32,678 nt of DNA from Candidatus Latescibacterota bacterium (GTDB lineage: Bacteria > Latescibacterota > UBA2968 > UBA8231): contig JAJEIO010000037.1 in NCBI GenBank assembly GCA_022827835.1, forward strand, positions 1 through 32,678, given 5' to 3'. Of the stretch, positions 21,422-31,200 are shown in pieces. Each line of letters begins with the position of its first letter. Position 1 is the stretch's first letter. A program made the translations under genes and the position numbers. The notes under the pieces were generated by a model. It ran no database searches. It saw only the letters and a list, made by a program, of their open reading frames with translations, and was not told the DNA's origin.

Positions 21422-22375
21422 ATGGCGAATATACCTGTTGGATTAATTGGCTGCGGCGGCCGCGGTCGCGGCCACGTGCGCGCCCTGCATGAGCTGGAGG
21501 ACGTCGAGTTGGTCGCCGTCTGCGATCCCGTGGCGGCAAGCCGCGAACAGGTGGGCGACGAGTGGGGAATTGAGCACCGTTACGCGGATGTCGAGGCCAT
21601 GCTCAACGCCGAGGAATTGGTCGCGGCGATCGTCGCTACTCCGGCCCATCTCAATGCCGAGGCGGCCCTGCCGTGTTTGGAGCGAGGCATTGACACCCTG
21701 CTGGAGAAGCCGCCGGGTATGAGTTTAGACCAGACCCGCGCGCTCAAAGAGACCGCTGAGGCCAATGGTGCCCGTGGCATGGTCGGCTGGAATCGCCGCT
21801 TTGATCCGTTGGTCTTGCAAGTGCGCGAGGAGATCGAGTCTCGCGGCCCGATCTACCAGCTAGTCGGCGAGTTCCACAAGAGCATGAGCGGTTTTATCGC
21901 CGGTGGTCGCTTTCCCGAAATCGTCATGGACAACATGCTGCTCGAAAGCCCGATCCACGCGATTGATCTGGTGCGCCATTTGGGTGGAGCGCCGGTCGCC
22001 GAAGTAAATAGCTTCGTCCGGCGCGCATCCGCCTACAAGGATGTCCACGCCGCTTTGGTCGTCTTTGAGAACGACTGCGTCGCCCAGATCTGCGCCAACT
22101 ACACCACCGACGCCCGCCTAGAGCGCTACGAAATCCACGGCCGTGACATCTCGGCCTATATAGAGGGGATTTCCACCTGCGAGTTGGTTTGCGACGGGGA
22201 GCGCAAGCACTTGCAAAAGGAGGGTGTGGACAGCACCCTAGCCCAAGCCGCCCACTTTTTCGACTGCATCAAGGCCGGTCGTCCCATCGGCCCACCGGCT
22301 GCGGACTTGGACGAGGCCATCGCGACGATGGAGCTTGCGACGGCTATTTTGGCGGGCTTGCGAGACGGCGCTTGA
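21422..22375 (+). CDS. Gfo/Idh/MocA-family oxidoreductase
   Basis: The 317-residue enzyme has an N-terminal Rossmann domain with GLIGCGGRGRGHVRAL, VAVCDP, IVATPAHLNAE and the family EKP motif (E95-K96-P97) whose lysine contacts substrate and NAD(P). The C-terminal alpha/beta domain contains GWNRRFDPLV and an ESPIHAIDLVRHLGG segment with the usual histidine near residue 180. Substrates are normally sugars, inositols or sugar acids; the exact one cannot be told. An AAGGAGC ribosome site lies 6 bases before ATG 21422. It marks the return to GC-rich, ordinary chromosome after the array. Its 3' end overlaps the convergent secreted-protein gene by 32 bases. Confidence 0.88.
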   Translation: MANIPVGLIGCGGRGRGHVRALHELEDVELVAVCDPVAASREQVGDEWGIEHRYADVEAMLNAEELVAAIVATPAHLNAEAALPCLERGIDTLLEKPPGMSLDQTRALKETAEANGARGMVGWNRRFDPLVLQVREEIESRGPIYQLVGEFHKSMSGFIAGGRFPEIVMDNMLLESPIHAIDLVRHLGGAPVAEVNSFVRRASAYKDVHAALVVFENDCVAQICANYTTDARLERYEIHGRDISAYIEGISTCELVCDGERKHLQKEGVDSTLAQAAHFFDCIKAGRPIGPPAADLDEAIATMELATAILAGLRDGA

Positions 22376-23066
22376 TCGCCCCCCAAGACACCTCCGCCAC
22401 AGCCGTGGCCAACCGCACGGCTTCAACGGTGAAACTACAGGCGATGTCGTAGAAGAGCTGGTCGCTCTCGACGCGCACATTGGTCCACACCGCTGGCAAC
22501 CCGACGACCCCGGCTTCATCGGCGGTGGTCGGCCAGTGGACTACGCCCGACCCCGCTCGCGACCACACCCCGCTGTGCCCGACGCCACCCAATTCTAGCT
22601 CGTAGGTCCCATCGGCCCGGAAGACCACGTGTCCGGCCAGCGTTCCATCGGCAAAATTGACGATGCCCCACCGACCCAATAGTTCGTCGCCTAGTTCCTC
22701 TGCTCGCGCCAAGGCGATTGCAGGTTCGGCTCCCCAATACAGCGTGTCGTCCTCTAGCTGGAAGGGCACCGTCTCGCTTTGTTCGGCCAGCACCCCGCTG
22801 ACGTTGGCGGTATAGCGCAGGGTAACAACGCCGTCAGCGGCTTCGTACTGGCCTTGATTTTCTGTTACCGGCCGCTCGGAATCGTCCCGGAGCGCGACGC
22901 GGCGGAAGCGCCCATTGCTATTGAACTCGATATAGAAGTGCTCTACAAAGGAGCCAAACTCGCTCTGGCAGCTCTCCCAGGAACCTACTATATTTGCCTG
23001 CGCCCCAGCGCTGTCGTTTGCCAACAGCAGGGCAACTGATAAGATACTCGCGCGTATCCTAATCAT
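22344..23066 (-). CDS. secreted protein of unknown function, coupled to the sialate esterase gene
   Basis: The 240-residue protein has a signal peptide (MIRIRASILSVALLLANDSAGAQA) and then what looks like two lipocalin-like or repeated beta modules, each opening with a G-x-W motif: NIVGSWESCQSEFGSFVEH and LLGRWGIVNFADGTLAGHV. Each is followed by a GRF/GTYEL-type strand (FNSNGRFRRVAL; FRADGTYELELG). I do not recognise a named family. ATG 23066 overlaps the stop of the upstream esterase gene (TGATG), so both are made from one transcript and probably serve the same substrate. Its 3' end overlaps the converging oxidoreductase gene by 32 bases. Confidence 0.7.
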   Translation of the reverse strand: MIRIRASILSVALLLANDSAGAQANIVGSWESCQSEFGSFVEHFYIEFNSNGRFRRVALRDDSERPVTENQGQYEAADGVVTLRYTANVSGVLAEQSETVPFQLEDDTLYWGAEPAIALARAEELGDELLGRWGIVNFADGTLAGHVVFRADGTYELELGGVGHSGVWSRAGSGVVHWPTTADEAGVVGLPAVWTNVRVESDQLFYDIACSFTVEAVRLATAVAEVSWGAIKRRLASPPK

Positions 23067-24448
23067 CAGACAATCTCCACGCCCCAAAAGCCCAACATGG
23101 GCAAGAATCGCTCCATATCCGCTGGCACGGTCGCTGGATCCTTGCCGTAGCCGCCGTGGACTCTCGCCGACCCTTGCAAGGGCCGCTCCAAGACCAGTTC
23201 GACGCGGTGGTCCTGGGGATAGACCACTGCTACGATTGGCACCTCGCCGACTTCATCCTCGACCCGGAAGCTATTGGCCTCTAGGTCGATGCTGTCCATC
23301 CGGCTCTCGACGGCAGTAAACTCCAATTCGACGCGGTCCTCCCGCCGCCGGGCCGCCGCCAGATCCGGTGCTTGCCAAGCTACTGCTTGGCCATAGACCA
23401 GCCCCAAAGCCGCCTGCGCCAACCGCTCGCCCAAGAGCATGTTGCCGGCGGGACTGGTGTGGATCAGATCTGCAAGCGGCAAGTCGAGCGCGGGCACCAC
23501 GCCTATCCTCGGCACTTGCTGCGCCACCTGCCGCTGGGCCTCGCGCACTTGGCTCCAGCGACGGTCAGTATCCGGGTCGGCGGGTTGGTACACGCGGTTT
23601 AGCTGCACGGTGAGTACCGGCAACTCCGCATCGGCAAGGGCCTCCCGCCAGGCGGCGACTGCTTGCTGGAACCGCTGTGCGTAACTGGTGGCGTCCGCGT
23701 CGGTCCCCGCATCGCTTTCTCCTTGGTACCACACAATCCCCCGCACCTTTCCACCTATCTTGTCCACGCACTGCACCATATTGTCGAACAAATCCGCCGC
23801 CCCAGGCTCGCCGGGGTTCCAACGAGTGAGGGGAGAGCCTCCCAACGCCGTCTGTACCAAACCCACCGGGTGCGCGAGCACCCTTTTGAGCGTGCGGCCA
23901 AACTGCAGGTAGGGCGAGTGCCCTGGGTTGGCGGCCTCGCGGTTCACTGCGTGTTGGGTATCGGTCGATTCGTTCATCGGGTGCGTCGCTAGTGCCCAGT
24001 GCTCGCTGTTCCTAAACAGGTGTACTCCCAGTTCCACTGGATCTTCGTAAGGCCCGCGCCCGTATCCGGCCGAATTGCTCTGCCCGGCAATCACCCACAA
24101 ATCGCCTACCCCCAAAAAGTGCCGCATATCCCCGCGCGGAGACCATTCCCCAGCCGGGTTGTCCGCCGTCCGCAACCGCGTCTCTAGCCGATAAAGCCCT
24201 CCTGCGGGTATGTGTTCTAAAGCACCTTTCCAAGTACCATCCTCCGCTGTCGGTACTGCCTGCCAGTCCAAGCCGGCCGCAACCGCTACCCCCGTATCCT
24301 CCCACACCAAGCGCACCTCCACTTGTCCGGGAGTTTCAAACTTCCAGCGACCCCCTAGCTCAATTCTTCCTTCCCCATGCTCGTCCTGTTGTACGATCTG
24401 CCAGTCCTCTGGCCCCTGTTCAATGATTGCACCGATTTGCTCTGCCAT
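23066..24448 (-). CDS. sialate O-acetylesterase-like SGNH hydrolase
   Basis: The 460-residue esterase carries the SGNH blocks: nucleophile serine S124 in LWVIAGQSNSAGYGRG, the WYQGES box (240-245) and D327-L-I-H330 in DLIHTSPAGN as the catalytic Asp/His pair. The N-terminal part (GRWKFETPGQVEVRLVWED) is a beta-sandwich typical of this family, and a short beta domain closes the protein. It would remove acetyl groups from sialic acid or plant or algal polysaccharide; the substrate is unknown. No signal peptide is seen, so it may act in the cytoplasm. ATG 24448 has an AAAGAGGT ribosome site; 13 upstream codons are open but lack one. It heads a two-gene unit with the secreted protein. Confidence 0.83.
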   Translation of the reverse strand: MAEQIGAIIEQGPEDWQIVQQDEHGEGRIELGGRWKFETPGQVEVRLVWEDTGVAVAAGLDWQAVPTAEDGTWKGALEHIPAGGLYRLETRLRTADNPAGEWSPRGDMRHFLGVGDLWVIAGQSNSAGYGRGPYEDPVELGVHLFRNSEHWALATHPMNESTDTQHAVNREAANPGHSPYLQFGRTLKRVLAHPVGLVQTALGGSPLTRWNPGEPGAADLFDNMVQCVDKIGGKVRGIVWYQGESDAGTDADATSYAQRFQQAVAAWREALADAELPVLTVQLNRVYQPADPDTDRRWSQVREAQRQVAQQVPRIGVVPALDLPLADLIHTSPAGNMLLGERLAQAALGLVYGQAVAWQAPDLAAARRREDRVELEFTAVESRMDSIDLEANSFRVEDEVGEVPIVAVVYPQDHRVELVLERPLQGSARVHGGYGKDPATVPADMERFLPMLGFWGVEIV

Positions 24449-24550
24449 TCGACCTCTTTCCGTTAGGTAACGCGCATTCGTCAGCACTTAATTTGCCAAA
24501 CGCTCCTCTTACCATGCAAGTTTTCTCCAATTCTCTTGGCTTCTCGTTGG

Positions 24551-24580
24551 TTGCCGACGATTGATGTCGTGTCCTAATTA
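24551..24580 (+). promoter_or_regulatory. candidate promoter for the SDR gene
   Basis: TTGCCG (24551-24556) and TAATTA (24575-24580) are 18 bases apart, ending 20 bases before the SDR start. A short inverted repeat CGAC/GTCG lies in the spacer. The 152-base divergent gap also must contain the esterase promoter, which I could not pin down. Confidence 0.3.
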
Positions 24581-24600
24581 TTTGGAAAAGGAGATTTTCG

Positions 24601-25398
24601 ATGTCGCTTGAAGGCAAGGTAGCTCTCATCACTGGTGGCGCGCGCGGCTTGGGTCGCGCTTACGTCCTCCATCTGGCCCGCTTGGGCGCGGACGTTATCA
24701 TCGCCGACATAGATCTGCAGGCCGCGCGCGAATACGGCGAAGAACTCACGGCCGAGACTGTGGAAGCCGAAGTAGTAAAGCTCGGTCGCCGCGGCGTGGG
24801 CATTGCCGTAGATGTCACTGATCGCCAAGCAGTAGATGCCTTGGTCGCCGAGGGACTCGATACTTTTGGCCGCATCGACATACTCGTCAACAACGCCGGC
24901 GGCAACTTGCGCTCGCACGAGGAACAAGCCGCGTCCTTGGCTGGGGAAGACCACTACCGCTACATCATGGACATCAACCTCACCGCCACCATCCACTGCT
25001 GCCAAGCGGTCAGTGCGGCCATGAAGGAAGCCCAGTCCGGCAAAATCATCAACGTGGCCTCGCAAGCGGGCTTGTGGAGCGGGCGCGATGGCGGCGGGAT
25101 GCCCTACAAGGTGGCCAAGGCCGGCATAGTCCACTACACGCGGGTGCTTGCCGCCGAGCTAGGCCCTTATGGCATCCACGTCAACTGCATTGCTCCGGGT
25201 CTAGTTTTGTCGTCCCGCGCCGTGGCCCAGGGCCGCAACAGCGAGGAATCGCGCGAGCGCTTAGAGCCGCAGATTCCCCTCCGCCGCTTGGGCACGCCCG
25301 AGGACTGCGCTCGGGTTGTGGAGTTTTTGGCGTCTGATCTGTCGGATTACGTTACTGGGCAGTGCATTCCGGTTTGTGGGGGCTTTGTGGCGTTTTGA
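24601..25398 (+). CDS. short-chain dehydrogenase/reductase (FabG-like)
   Basis: This 265-residue classical SDR has the cofactor motif TGGARGLG (residues 11-18), NNAGG for the core strand and the catalytic triad S154 (NVASQAG), Y169 and K173 (YKVAK). D-I-D after the second strand suggests NAD preference. The C-terminal PLRRLGTPEDCARVVEFLAS and YVTGQCIPVCGG are standard. The substrate is probably a sugar acid or sugar alcohol in view of the neighbouring oxidoreductase and esterase, but fatty-acid or other 3-oxo reductase activity is possible. AAAAGGAGA precedes ATG 24601. It converges on the lipoprotein gene, with the shared hairpin between them. Confidence 0.9.
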   Translation: MSLEGKVALITGGARGLGRAYVLHLARLGADVIIADIDLQAAREYGEELTAETVEAEVVKLGRRGVGIAVDVTDRQAVDALVAEGLDTFGRIDILVNNAGGNLRSHEEQAASLAGEDHYRYIMDINLTATIHCCQAVSAAMKEAQSGKIINVASQAGLWSGRDGGGMPYKVAKAGIVHYTRVLAAELGPYGIHVNCIAPGLVLSSRAVAQGRNSEESRERLEPQIPLRRLGTPEDCARVVEFLASDLSDYVTGQCIPVCGGFVAF

Positions 25399-25410
25399 AT
25401 TAGGACTGAT

Positions 25411-25437
25411 GAAAAAGGGCAACCCTAAGGGTCGCCC
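25411..25437 (-). terminator. rho-independent terminator of the lipoprotein gene
   Basis: Read on the minus strand, a stem with arms GGGC and ACCC paired to GGGT and GCCC (25417-25437, one mismatch, TTA loop) is followed by TTTTT (25416-25412). It starts right after the TAG of the lipoprotein gene. The hairpin could also slow transcription from the SDR side, where no T-run follows. Confidence 0.7.
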
Positions 25438-25884
25438 CTACTCAGGGTGCCTGATGCGCGCTACGAGCCTCATCAGGGCGAGTCGCTCAAAATTGCGTGG
25501 ATCGTCGGTGCGAATTAGAAAATCCCCTTCCACGCGGCGCGTTTCCCCGGCGCTGAGGACGATTGGCTGTCCAATGGGTATAAATGCGTCGATTAGGAAT
25601 CCCTCTTGGTCGAAAAACCGCAAGTCGTAGCGCACCCACACAGTGGCTTCGCCGACATTGCGGAACACGGCCGCAAAGATCCCCTCGAATTCCGCTGTTG
25701 TCCCGAATCCCGGCTCTGGCAAGAACGGCAACCAAGTCAAGCTGTCGATCGACACGCTGCCCTCTAATCCCGCGTCCTCGACGAACTCCACCTCGCTGCG
25801 GAGGGCTTCTACTGCGCCGCTTGGTCCGTCCTCTGCGGCAAAGCATCCGCCTAGCAACAGCAGTAGGGCGATCCCGATGCTCAT
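25438..25884 (-). CDS. small lipoprotein of unknown function
   Basis: The 148-residue protein has a lipoprotein signal (MSIGIALLLLLGGC, cysteine at residue 14) followed by an E/D-rich linker and one beta-sandwich-like domain (VWVRYDLRFFDQEGFLID, PIVLSAGETRRVEGDFLI), resembling the FxLyD/YcfL-type domains that describe 'additional secreted factors' in many envelopes. No specific function is recognised. Start M at 25884 is set by the lipobox. It is divergently arranged with the TonB-dependent receptor gene, 58 bases apart, so they may share control. A terminator follows its stop directly. Confidence 0.7.
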   Translation of the reverse strand: MSIGIALLLLLGGCFAAEDGPSGAVEALRSEVEFVEDAGLEGSVSIDSLTWLPFLPEPGFGTTAEFEGIFAAVFRNVGEATVWVRYDLRFFDQEGFLIDAFIPIGQPIVLSAGETRRVEGDFLIRTDDPRNFERLALMRLVARIRHPE

Positions 25885-25942
25885 GGCTTGTCCAAATTTC
25901 CGGTTTGCGTCTGTATTTCTTCGTGGTGTTCTTAATAATGCT

Positions 25943-28039
25943 ATGAAAAAACACAAGTTAATCCAGTGCCTATCGCTAATCCTGATCGCCGCAGCCGCTC
26001 GCGCCGACGATCCTGAGCCCCGCTACCAAATGCCCCCTATCGAAATCACGGCGACGCGCGCGCCCCGCGAGGGATTTGACCTGCCGCTCGCCACGACCGT
26101 GGTCGCAGATGTCGGGCGGGCGCGGCCCGGGCTCTCGCTGGCCGAGTCGCTGCGTCCGGTGCCTGGGCTGTTTATCGCCAACCGCCACAATCTCTCCCAA
26201 GGCGACCGGCTCAGCGTGCGCGGCTTAGGGGCGCGCGCGGCCTTTGGCGTTCGCGGGATCAAGGTCTTGCTCGACGGCATTCCCCTGACCATGCCCGACG
26301 GCCAGAGCCAGCTCAACAACCTCGACTTGGGGTCAACCGGCCGCATTGAGATTTTGCGCGGTCCTAGCTCTTCGCTGTACGGCAATGCGGGCGGCGGCGT
26401 ACTCGCGGCCCACACCCAAGCTCCGGCAGAGGCGGCTTGGCGCGTAGAGCCGCGCTTGATAGCTGGTAGCAACGGCCTATTCCGCGCGCAGACGAGCCTG
26501 GCGGGACGAACTGATAATACTCACGCATTCGCTAGCTTGTACGATCTGCGCAGCGAGGGCTACCGCGACCACGCCGATGCCCGCGCTCGCGGCCTCAACG
26601 CTCTTGTCGGCCAGATCCTCACCTCTAATACTGAGTTGACGCTCCTGCTGCATTTGTACGATGCCCCTTACTTGTTCAATCCGAGTTCGCTCGACGCGGA
26701 CGCTGCCCGAGATGCTCCGCGCAGTGCGCGTGGGTTTGTGGTAGGGCAGGGGGCATCTAAGCAGGTGCGCCAAGGCCAAGGCGGCATTCGTCTCGAATAT
26801 CGTCCGCCGCACGCGCTGCATCATCGTTCGTCGAGCCTCGTGCTGTACGGCGTTGGCCGTGCGCTCAAAAACCCCATTCCGGGCCGCATTGTCGAGCTCG
26901 ACCGTCGCGCTGGCGGCTTGCGCACGGAGCACCAATTTGCTTGGGCTGGTACGCGCCTCGTGACTGGCCTCGACTTGGACTTCCAGCGCGACGACCGCCG
27001 CGAGTTTGCCAACGAGGGCTTGCCCGAGGGCGTGCGCGTAGAAGACGAGCGCGTATTTGAACTCGTGCAGTACGGCGCGGAGCAGGTGGATCAGGAGGAA
27101 CAGGTGCAGAGCTTCGGGCCGTTTGTCTCCTTGGAACAGGACTTGGGCGATGCGCTGACTGCGACCGTAGGGGGCCGCTACGACCGCTACCGATTTGCCG
27201 TGGACGACCAGTCGCGCGATATGGATCAGTTCAGTCCGATGGTGGGCGTGGTGTACCACCTCGATCCCTTCTCGCGCTGGTACGCCCATGTTGCCACGGC
27301 CTTTCAGACGCCTACTACCTCTGAGTTGGGCAATCGGCCCAGCGGCGAGGGCGGCTTCAACCCGGATTTAGGCCCGGAACGCGTCCTCGGGTTGGAGACG
27401 GGCTTGCGCCGCCATGTGCGCCGGGGGCGCTTGGACCTGGAGGTGGCTCTGTACCAACTCCAGATCGCCGATGCGCTGATTCCCTTTCAGGTCGAGAGCG
27501 AAGACAGCGAGGAGATTTACTTCCGCAACGCCGGTCAGGCACGCAATCGGGGGTTGGAACTGTCGCTGTCGGCGGTGCCGCTCTCTGGGTTGCGGACCAC
27601 GCTCGCGTACACTTTTGGCGACTATGTTTTTGAGGACTACGAGGTTGAGGACGGGGACGAACTTGTTCAGCTTGCTGGCAACGAGGTGCCGGGCGTGCCA
27701 CGCCATCGGCTCTTCGCCGCGCTGAGCTACGACAGCTCGCAGGGCCTGTTTGCCGAGGTCGAATTAGAGCGGGTCGGCCGCTACTGGGCCAACGATTTCA
27801 ACGGCCCGCCGCCTGGAAGCGACGCCGCGTCCGACGAGTTTTTCAATAGTGCGTATTTGCGGGTCGATCTACGCTTGGGGATTGACTATCGCGCAGCGAG
27901 GCCCTTTGTTGCGGTCGATAACCTGTTTGATGCCCGGTACAACGGCTCGGTGGTTCCCAACGCCTTTGGCGGGCGCTTTTTTGAACCCGCTCCGGGCCGC
28001 ATCTGGCGCTTGGGGATTGGAGGATGGATTGGGGGTTGA
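25943..28039 (+). CDS. TonB-dependent outer-membrane receptor
   Basis: The 698-residue receptor has a signal peptide (KLIQCLSLILIAAAARA) and a TonB-box region (MPPIEITATRAPR), then a plug domain with the typical LRPVPGLFIANRHNLSQGD, LSVRGLGARAAFGVRGIKVL and GRIEILRGPSSSLYGN, and a beta-barrel including SRWYAHVATAFQTPTTSELG and the final FVAVDNLFDARYNGSVVPN. It imports a large substrate such as a metal chelate, cobalamin or glycan across the outer membrane using TonB energy. The start is set at ATG 25943 by the signal peptide; about 100 upstream codons are open but antisense to the lipoprotein gene. The protein ends IWRLGIGGWIGG with no terminal aromatic residue, which is unusual for a BamA client, and its last codons overlap the next feature. 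Confidence 0.88.
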   Translation: MKKHKLIQCLSLILIAAAARADDPEPRYQMPPIEITATRAPREGFDLPLATTVVADVGRARPGLSLAESLRPVPGLFIANRHNLSQGDRLSVRGLGARAAFGVRGIKVLLDGIPLTMPDGQSQLNNLDLGSTGRIEILRGPSSSLYGNAGGGVLAAHTQAPAEAAWRVEPRLIAGSNGLFRAQTSLAGRTDNTHAFASLYDLRSEGYRDHADARARGLNALVGQILTSNTELTLLLHLYDAPYLFNPSSLDADAARDAPRSARGFVVGQGASKQVRQGQGGIRLEYRPPHALHHRSSSLVLYGVGRALKNPIPGRIVELDRRAGGLRTEHQFAWAGTRLVTGLDLDFQRDDRREFANEGLPEGVRVEDERVFELVQYGAEQVDQEEQVQSFGPFVSLEQDLGDALTATVGGRYDRYRFAVDDQSRDMDQFSPMVGVVYHLDPFSRWYAHVATAFQTPTTSELGNRPSGEGGFNPDLGPERVLGLETGLRRHVRRGRLDLEVALYQLQIADALIPFQVESEDSEEIYFRNAGQARNRGLELSLSAVPLSGLRTTLAYTFGDYVFEDYEVEDGDELVQLAGNEVPGVPRHRLFAALSYDSSQGLFAEVELERVGRYWANDFNGPPPGSDAASDEFFNSAYLRVDLRLGIDYRAARPFVAVDNLFDARYNGSVVPNAFGGRFFEPAPGRIWRLGIGGWIGG

Positions 28040-28215
28040 GTCTCGGTCTGCGGATTGACTCAGACAAAGTAAATTGGGCCGGCGACCCGGCGGCTGTGGC
28101 TAACGAGGTGCTTTCGTCTTACTACGATCTCACCCCGGATACCGAGGTCGTCGAAGGCGGCCAACTGGGGTTGTTTGACCTAGAGGAGAATATCGCCACC
28201 GTGGGGATGAGCTGA
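28024..28215 (+). pseudogene. 5'-truncated 3' end of an SspB/DUF4007-like gene (inferred)
   Basis: An open frame of up to 63 codons begins inside the last bases of the receptor gene and ends TGATG, its stop overlapping the ATPase start. This coupling is what an operon member has, yet the piece is too short to be a domain and has no ribosome site for ATG 28024. The visible tail reads WAGDPAAVANEVLSSYYDLT and then GGQLGLFDLEEN. In Ssp phosphorothioation loci an SspB (DUF4007, DNA nickase) gene precedes the ATPase, so I infer a decayed SspB tail; sequence similarity could not be checked. QLGLF fits the sliding-clamp-binding consensus QLxLF. Confidence 0.4.
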
Positions 28216-31200
28216 TGGTAGCATTAGCAGACTACATTGCCGTCGTCGGGCGATTTGCTCGCTCGGCCAGCCTAGAGCGCGACATCGCCCGGCGCGAGCC
28301 ACTTGATGGCTATGTCGTCACTGCCCGAGCGCTCGATGTGGTGGAACGCATCGCTGCCACGGCTGCAAACGGCGCTGCAGGCGGAGCGTGGTCATTGACC
28401 GGCCCTTACGGATCGGGTAAATCATCGCTCGCTCTGCTTCTCGACGCCGCATTCGGCGAGCGCGATGCCACGCGAGCCGATGCGACCGAACTGATTGAGG
28501 CGACATCACCAGCCGTAGCCGACCTCCTCGCTCGCGCACATCAAGCCCGTGGAACCGAGGAGCGGGGATTCTACCGCGCCGTAGTCACTGCGAGCCGGGA
28601 ACCGCTGCACCACACCGTCTTGCGAGCGCTTGAGTCCGCCGTCATCCGGGCCTATGGAAGTATCCCCTCGACACGCACATTCCGAGCGGCTAAAACGCTT
28701 AAGACTGCACTCGCCGATGCCGCATCCGATGATCCGCGTAGAGTCGGCCCCTCACCGGCGGACCTGCTCGAAGTGGCCCGCTGCTTGGCTGAAGACGCTC
28801 CGCTGCTGCTCATCATTGACGAGTTCGGCAAAAACCTCGAAGCGATCAGCGATGGATCGGATGCCGACCCCTATCTCCTGCAACAACTCGCCGAGGCCGG
28901 ACAAGGTGCCGGTCTCCCGATCTTCGCGCTAACGCTACAACACTTGTCCTTCGAGGATTACCTCGTCGGTATTGATGGACCGCGACGGCGGGAGTGGGCA
29001 AAGGTTCAAGGCCGGTTTGAAGATGTCGCGTACATCGAGTCCGCCGCTCAGACTCGCGCCCTGATTGGAACGGTTTTCGAGATTGACGACGATCTACAAC
29101 CCCGCATCAGACGATGGGCTGAGACCCATGCTAAAGAGATGCGCGCCCTCGGAGTTGCTGACCTCGCTAGTGCTGATGTAGTCGAGGCGTGCTATCCGCT
29201 GCATCCTCTTACTGCCCTAGTGCTCCCAGAGATGTGCAGCCGCTACGGACAGCACGAGCGCACCCTTTTCTCGTTCCTGACCGGTGCTGACTCGGCTACT
29301 GCCGCTTCGTTTTTGTCCGCTACCCCCTTACCGAATCGGGGCGTATTGCCATCGCTCGGCTTGGACGCTGTCTATAACTACTTCGTCGCGGGCGGAGCGG
29401 GCGCGGTTGGCTATTCGCAGCGATGGTCAGAGATCGCCACCCGGCTGCGCGACGCCCATGGTCTGACGGAAAGCCAAACGAAGCTGGCCAAGTCGATCGC
29501 CATCCTCAACCTCGTTTCCACCGGTGGTGCCGCCCGCGCCTCCGCCCAAGTGCTCGACATCGCTCTCAACGGCGCAGCAAAGGCCCTAACAAGCCTACAA
29601 GACGCCGGAATCGTCACATATCGTGATTTTGCCGACGAGTTCCGAATCTGGCACGGCACGGACGTTGATATTCGCGGGCTTATCAAGGCCGCGTACGCCA
29701 AAGTGCAGCGTCAGCCGCTCGTGGAAATCCTCGCTTCAATCCACAAACCTGAACCCGTGGTTGCAGCTCGGCACAGTGCCGAACACGACATCCTGCGCGT
29801 GTTTGCCCGCCGCTACGTTGACGGTACTGAGCCGGTCACCCCGCTGGACCCGTTCTCGCCCTACGACGGGGAGGTCCTGCTAACGGTCGCGCCAGATTCC
29901 ATACCAACGCTCGCCCAAGCTGGTGAAAATGCAAAACCTGTCGTTGCCGCCATTCCGGACGATCTTGCCCTCCTCGACGATGCGGCCCGCGAGGTTGCAG
30001 CCGTTGCCGATGTCCTTGACCACGATAGTGCAAAAGATGACTGGGTTGCGCGGCGCGAAATCGGGGAACGACTCGCCCAAGCTGAGACCGCATTGAGTAA
30101 TGATATAGAAGCCACGTTCAACGCTGAGGTTTGCCGTTGGGTCCTGCTCGGTCCCGACGGGCCGACCAATCTTCTAGCTGGTACGGCTAGACGCCGGGGC
30201 AGTGCCGCGCTCTCAGCGGCAGCCGACCGCGCTTACTCAAAGACGCCGACCGTGGGCAACGAGATGCTCAACCGCACGGCCGTCACCTCACAGGGAGCCA
30301 AGGCCCGGCGCATATTGCTTGAAGCGATGATCGAATTCGGCAACCATATTGACCTCAATCTCGAAGGAAATGGCCCCGAAGTGGCTATGTACCATGCCTT
30401 CATTAAAGGAACGGGAATGCACGGCTGGGATCAGCGCAATGAGGTTATGGTCTTCCGCTCGCCGACTGATAAGAAACTGAGACCAGCATGGGATCTTCTT
30501 GATTCAGAATTTGACCGCGCTAGCACCCGTCGGATCAATCTTGCGGACATCTACGCAGCCCTGCTGTCGCCGCCGATTGGGATGAAGGCCGAGGTGATTC
30601 CCGTCTTCGTCACAGTTGGATTGCTAGCGTATAGCGACGAAGTCGCAATCTACGAGCACGGCACGTTTAGGCCGCTTCTCACCGCCGATCTCTCCGAACG
30701 GATGGTTCGCAACCCCAAGCACTTCGACCTCAAGCATTTCGCCAACACGTCCGGTGCGCGTCGCCAAGTCATTGAAGCACTCGCTACCCGGCTTGAGGTC
30801 CGCCCGCGCTTCCGCAAGCATCGTGTCTCCAATGTCCTCGCTGTCGTCGGCGAACTCGTGTCGCAGGTAAGACAGCTCGACAACTACACGCGGCGCACGC
30901 GCAACCTTTCGGACACCGCTGCCGCCCTCCGCGAGGCCCTCGTCGCCGCTGTGGAACCCGACGAATTGCTCTTCGCCGCGATCCCCGAAGCTCTAGGCTA
31001 CCGACCCATCCCGGCCGCGACCAAGACTTATAGCAAGGCGAATGAGTATGTGGACGCAGTGGCCAGTGCGCTCGAAGAATTGACAGGCTTCTACCAGAGA
31101 CTTGTGGATGAGATGCTTGATGAGTTGTTTTCTGTCAGTGGGGAGACCTCCCGCCGCACTATTGCGGAACAAGCCGCTGCACTTGATGGCGAGGTACTCG

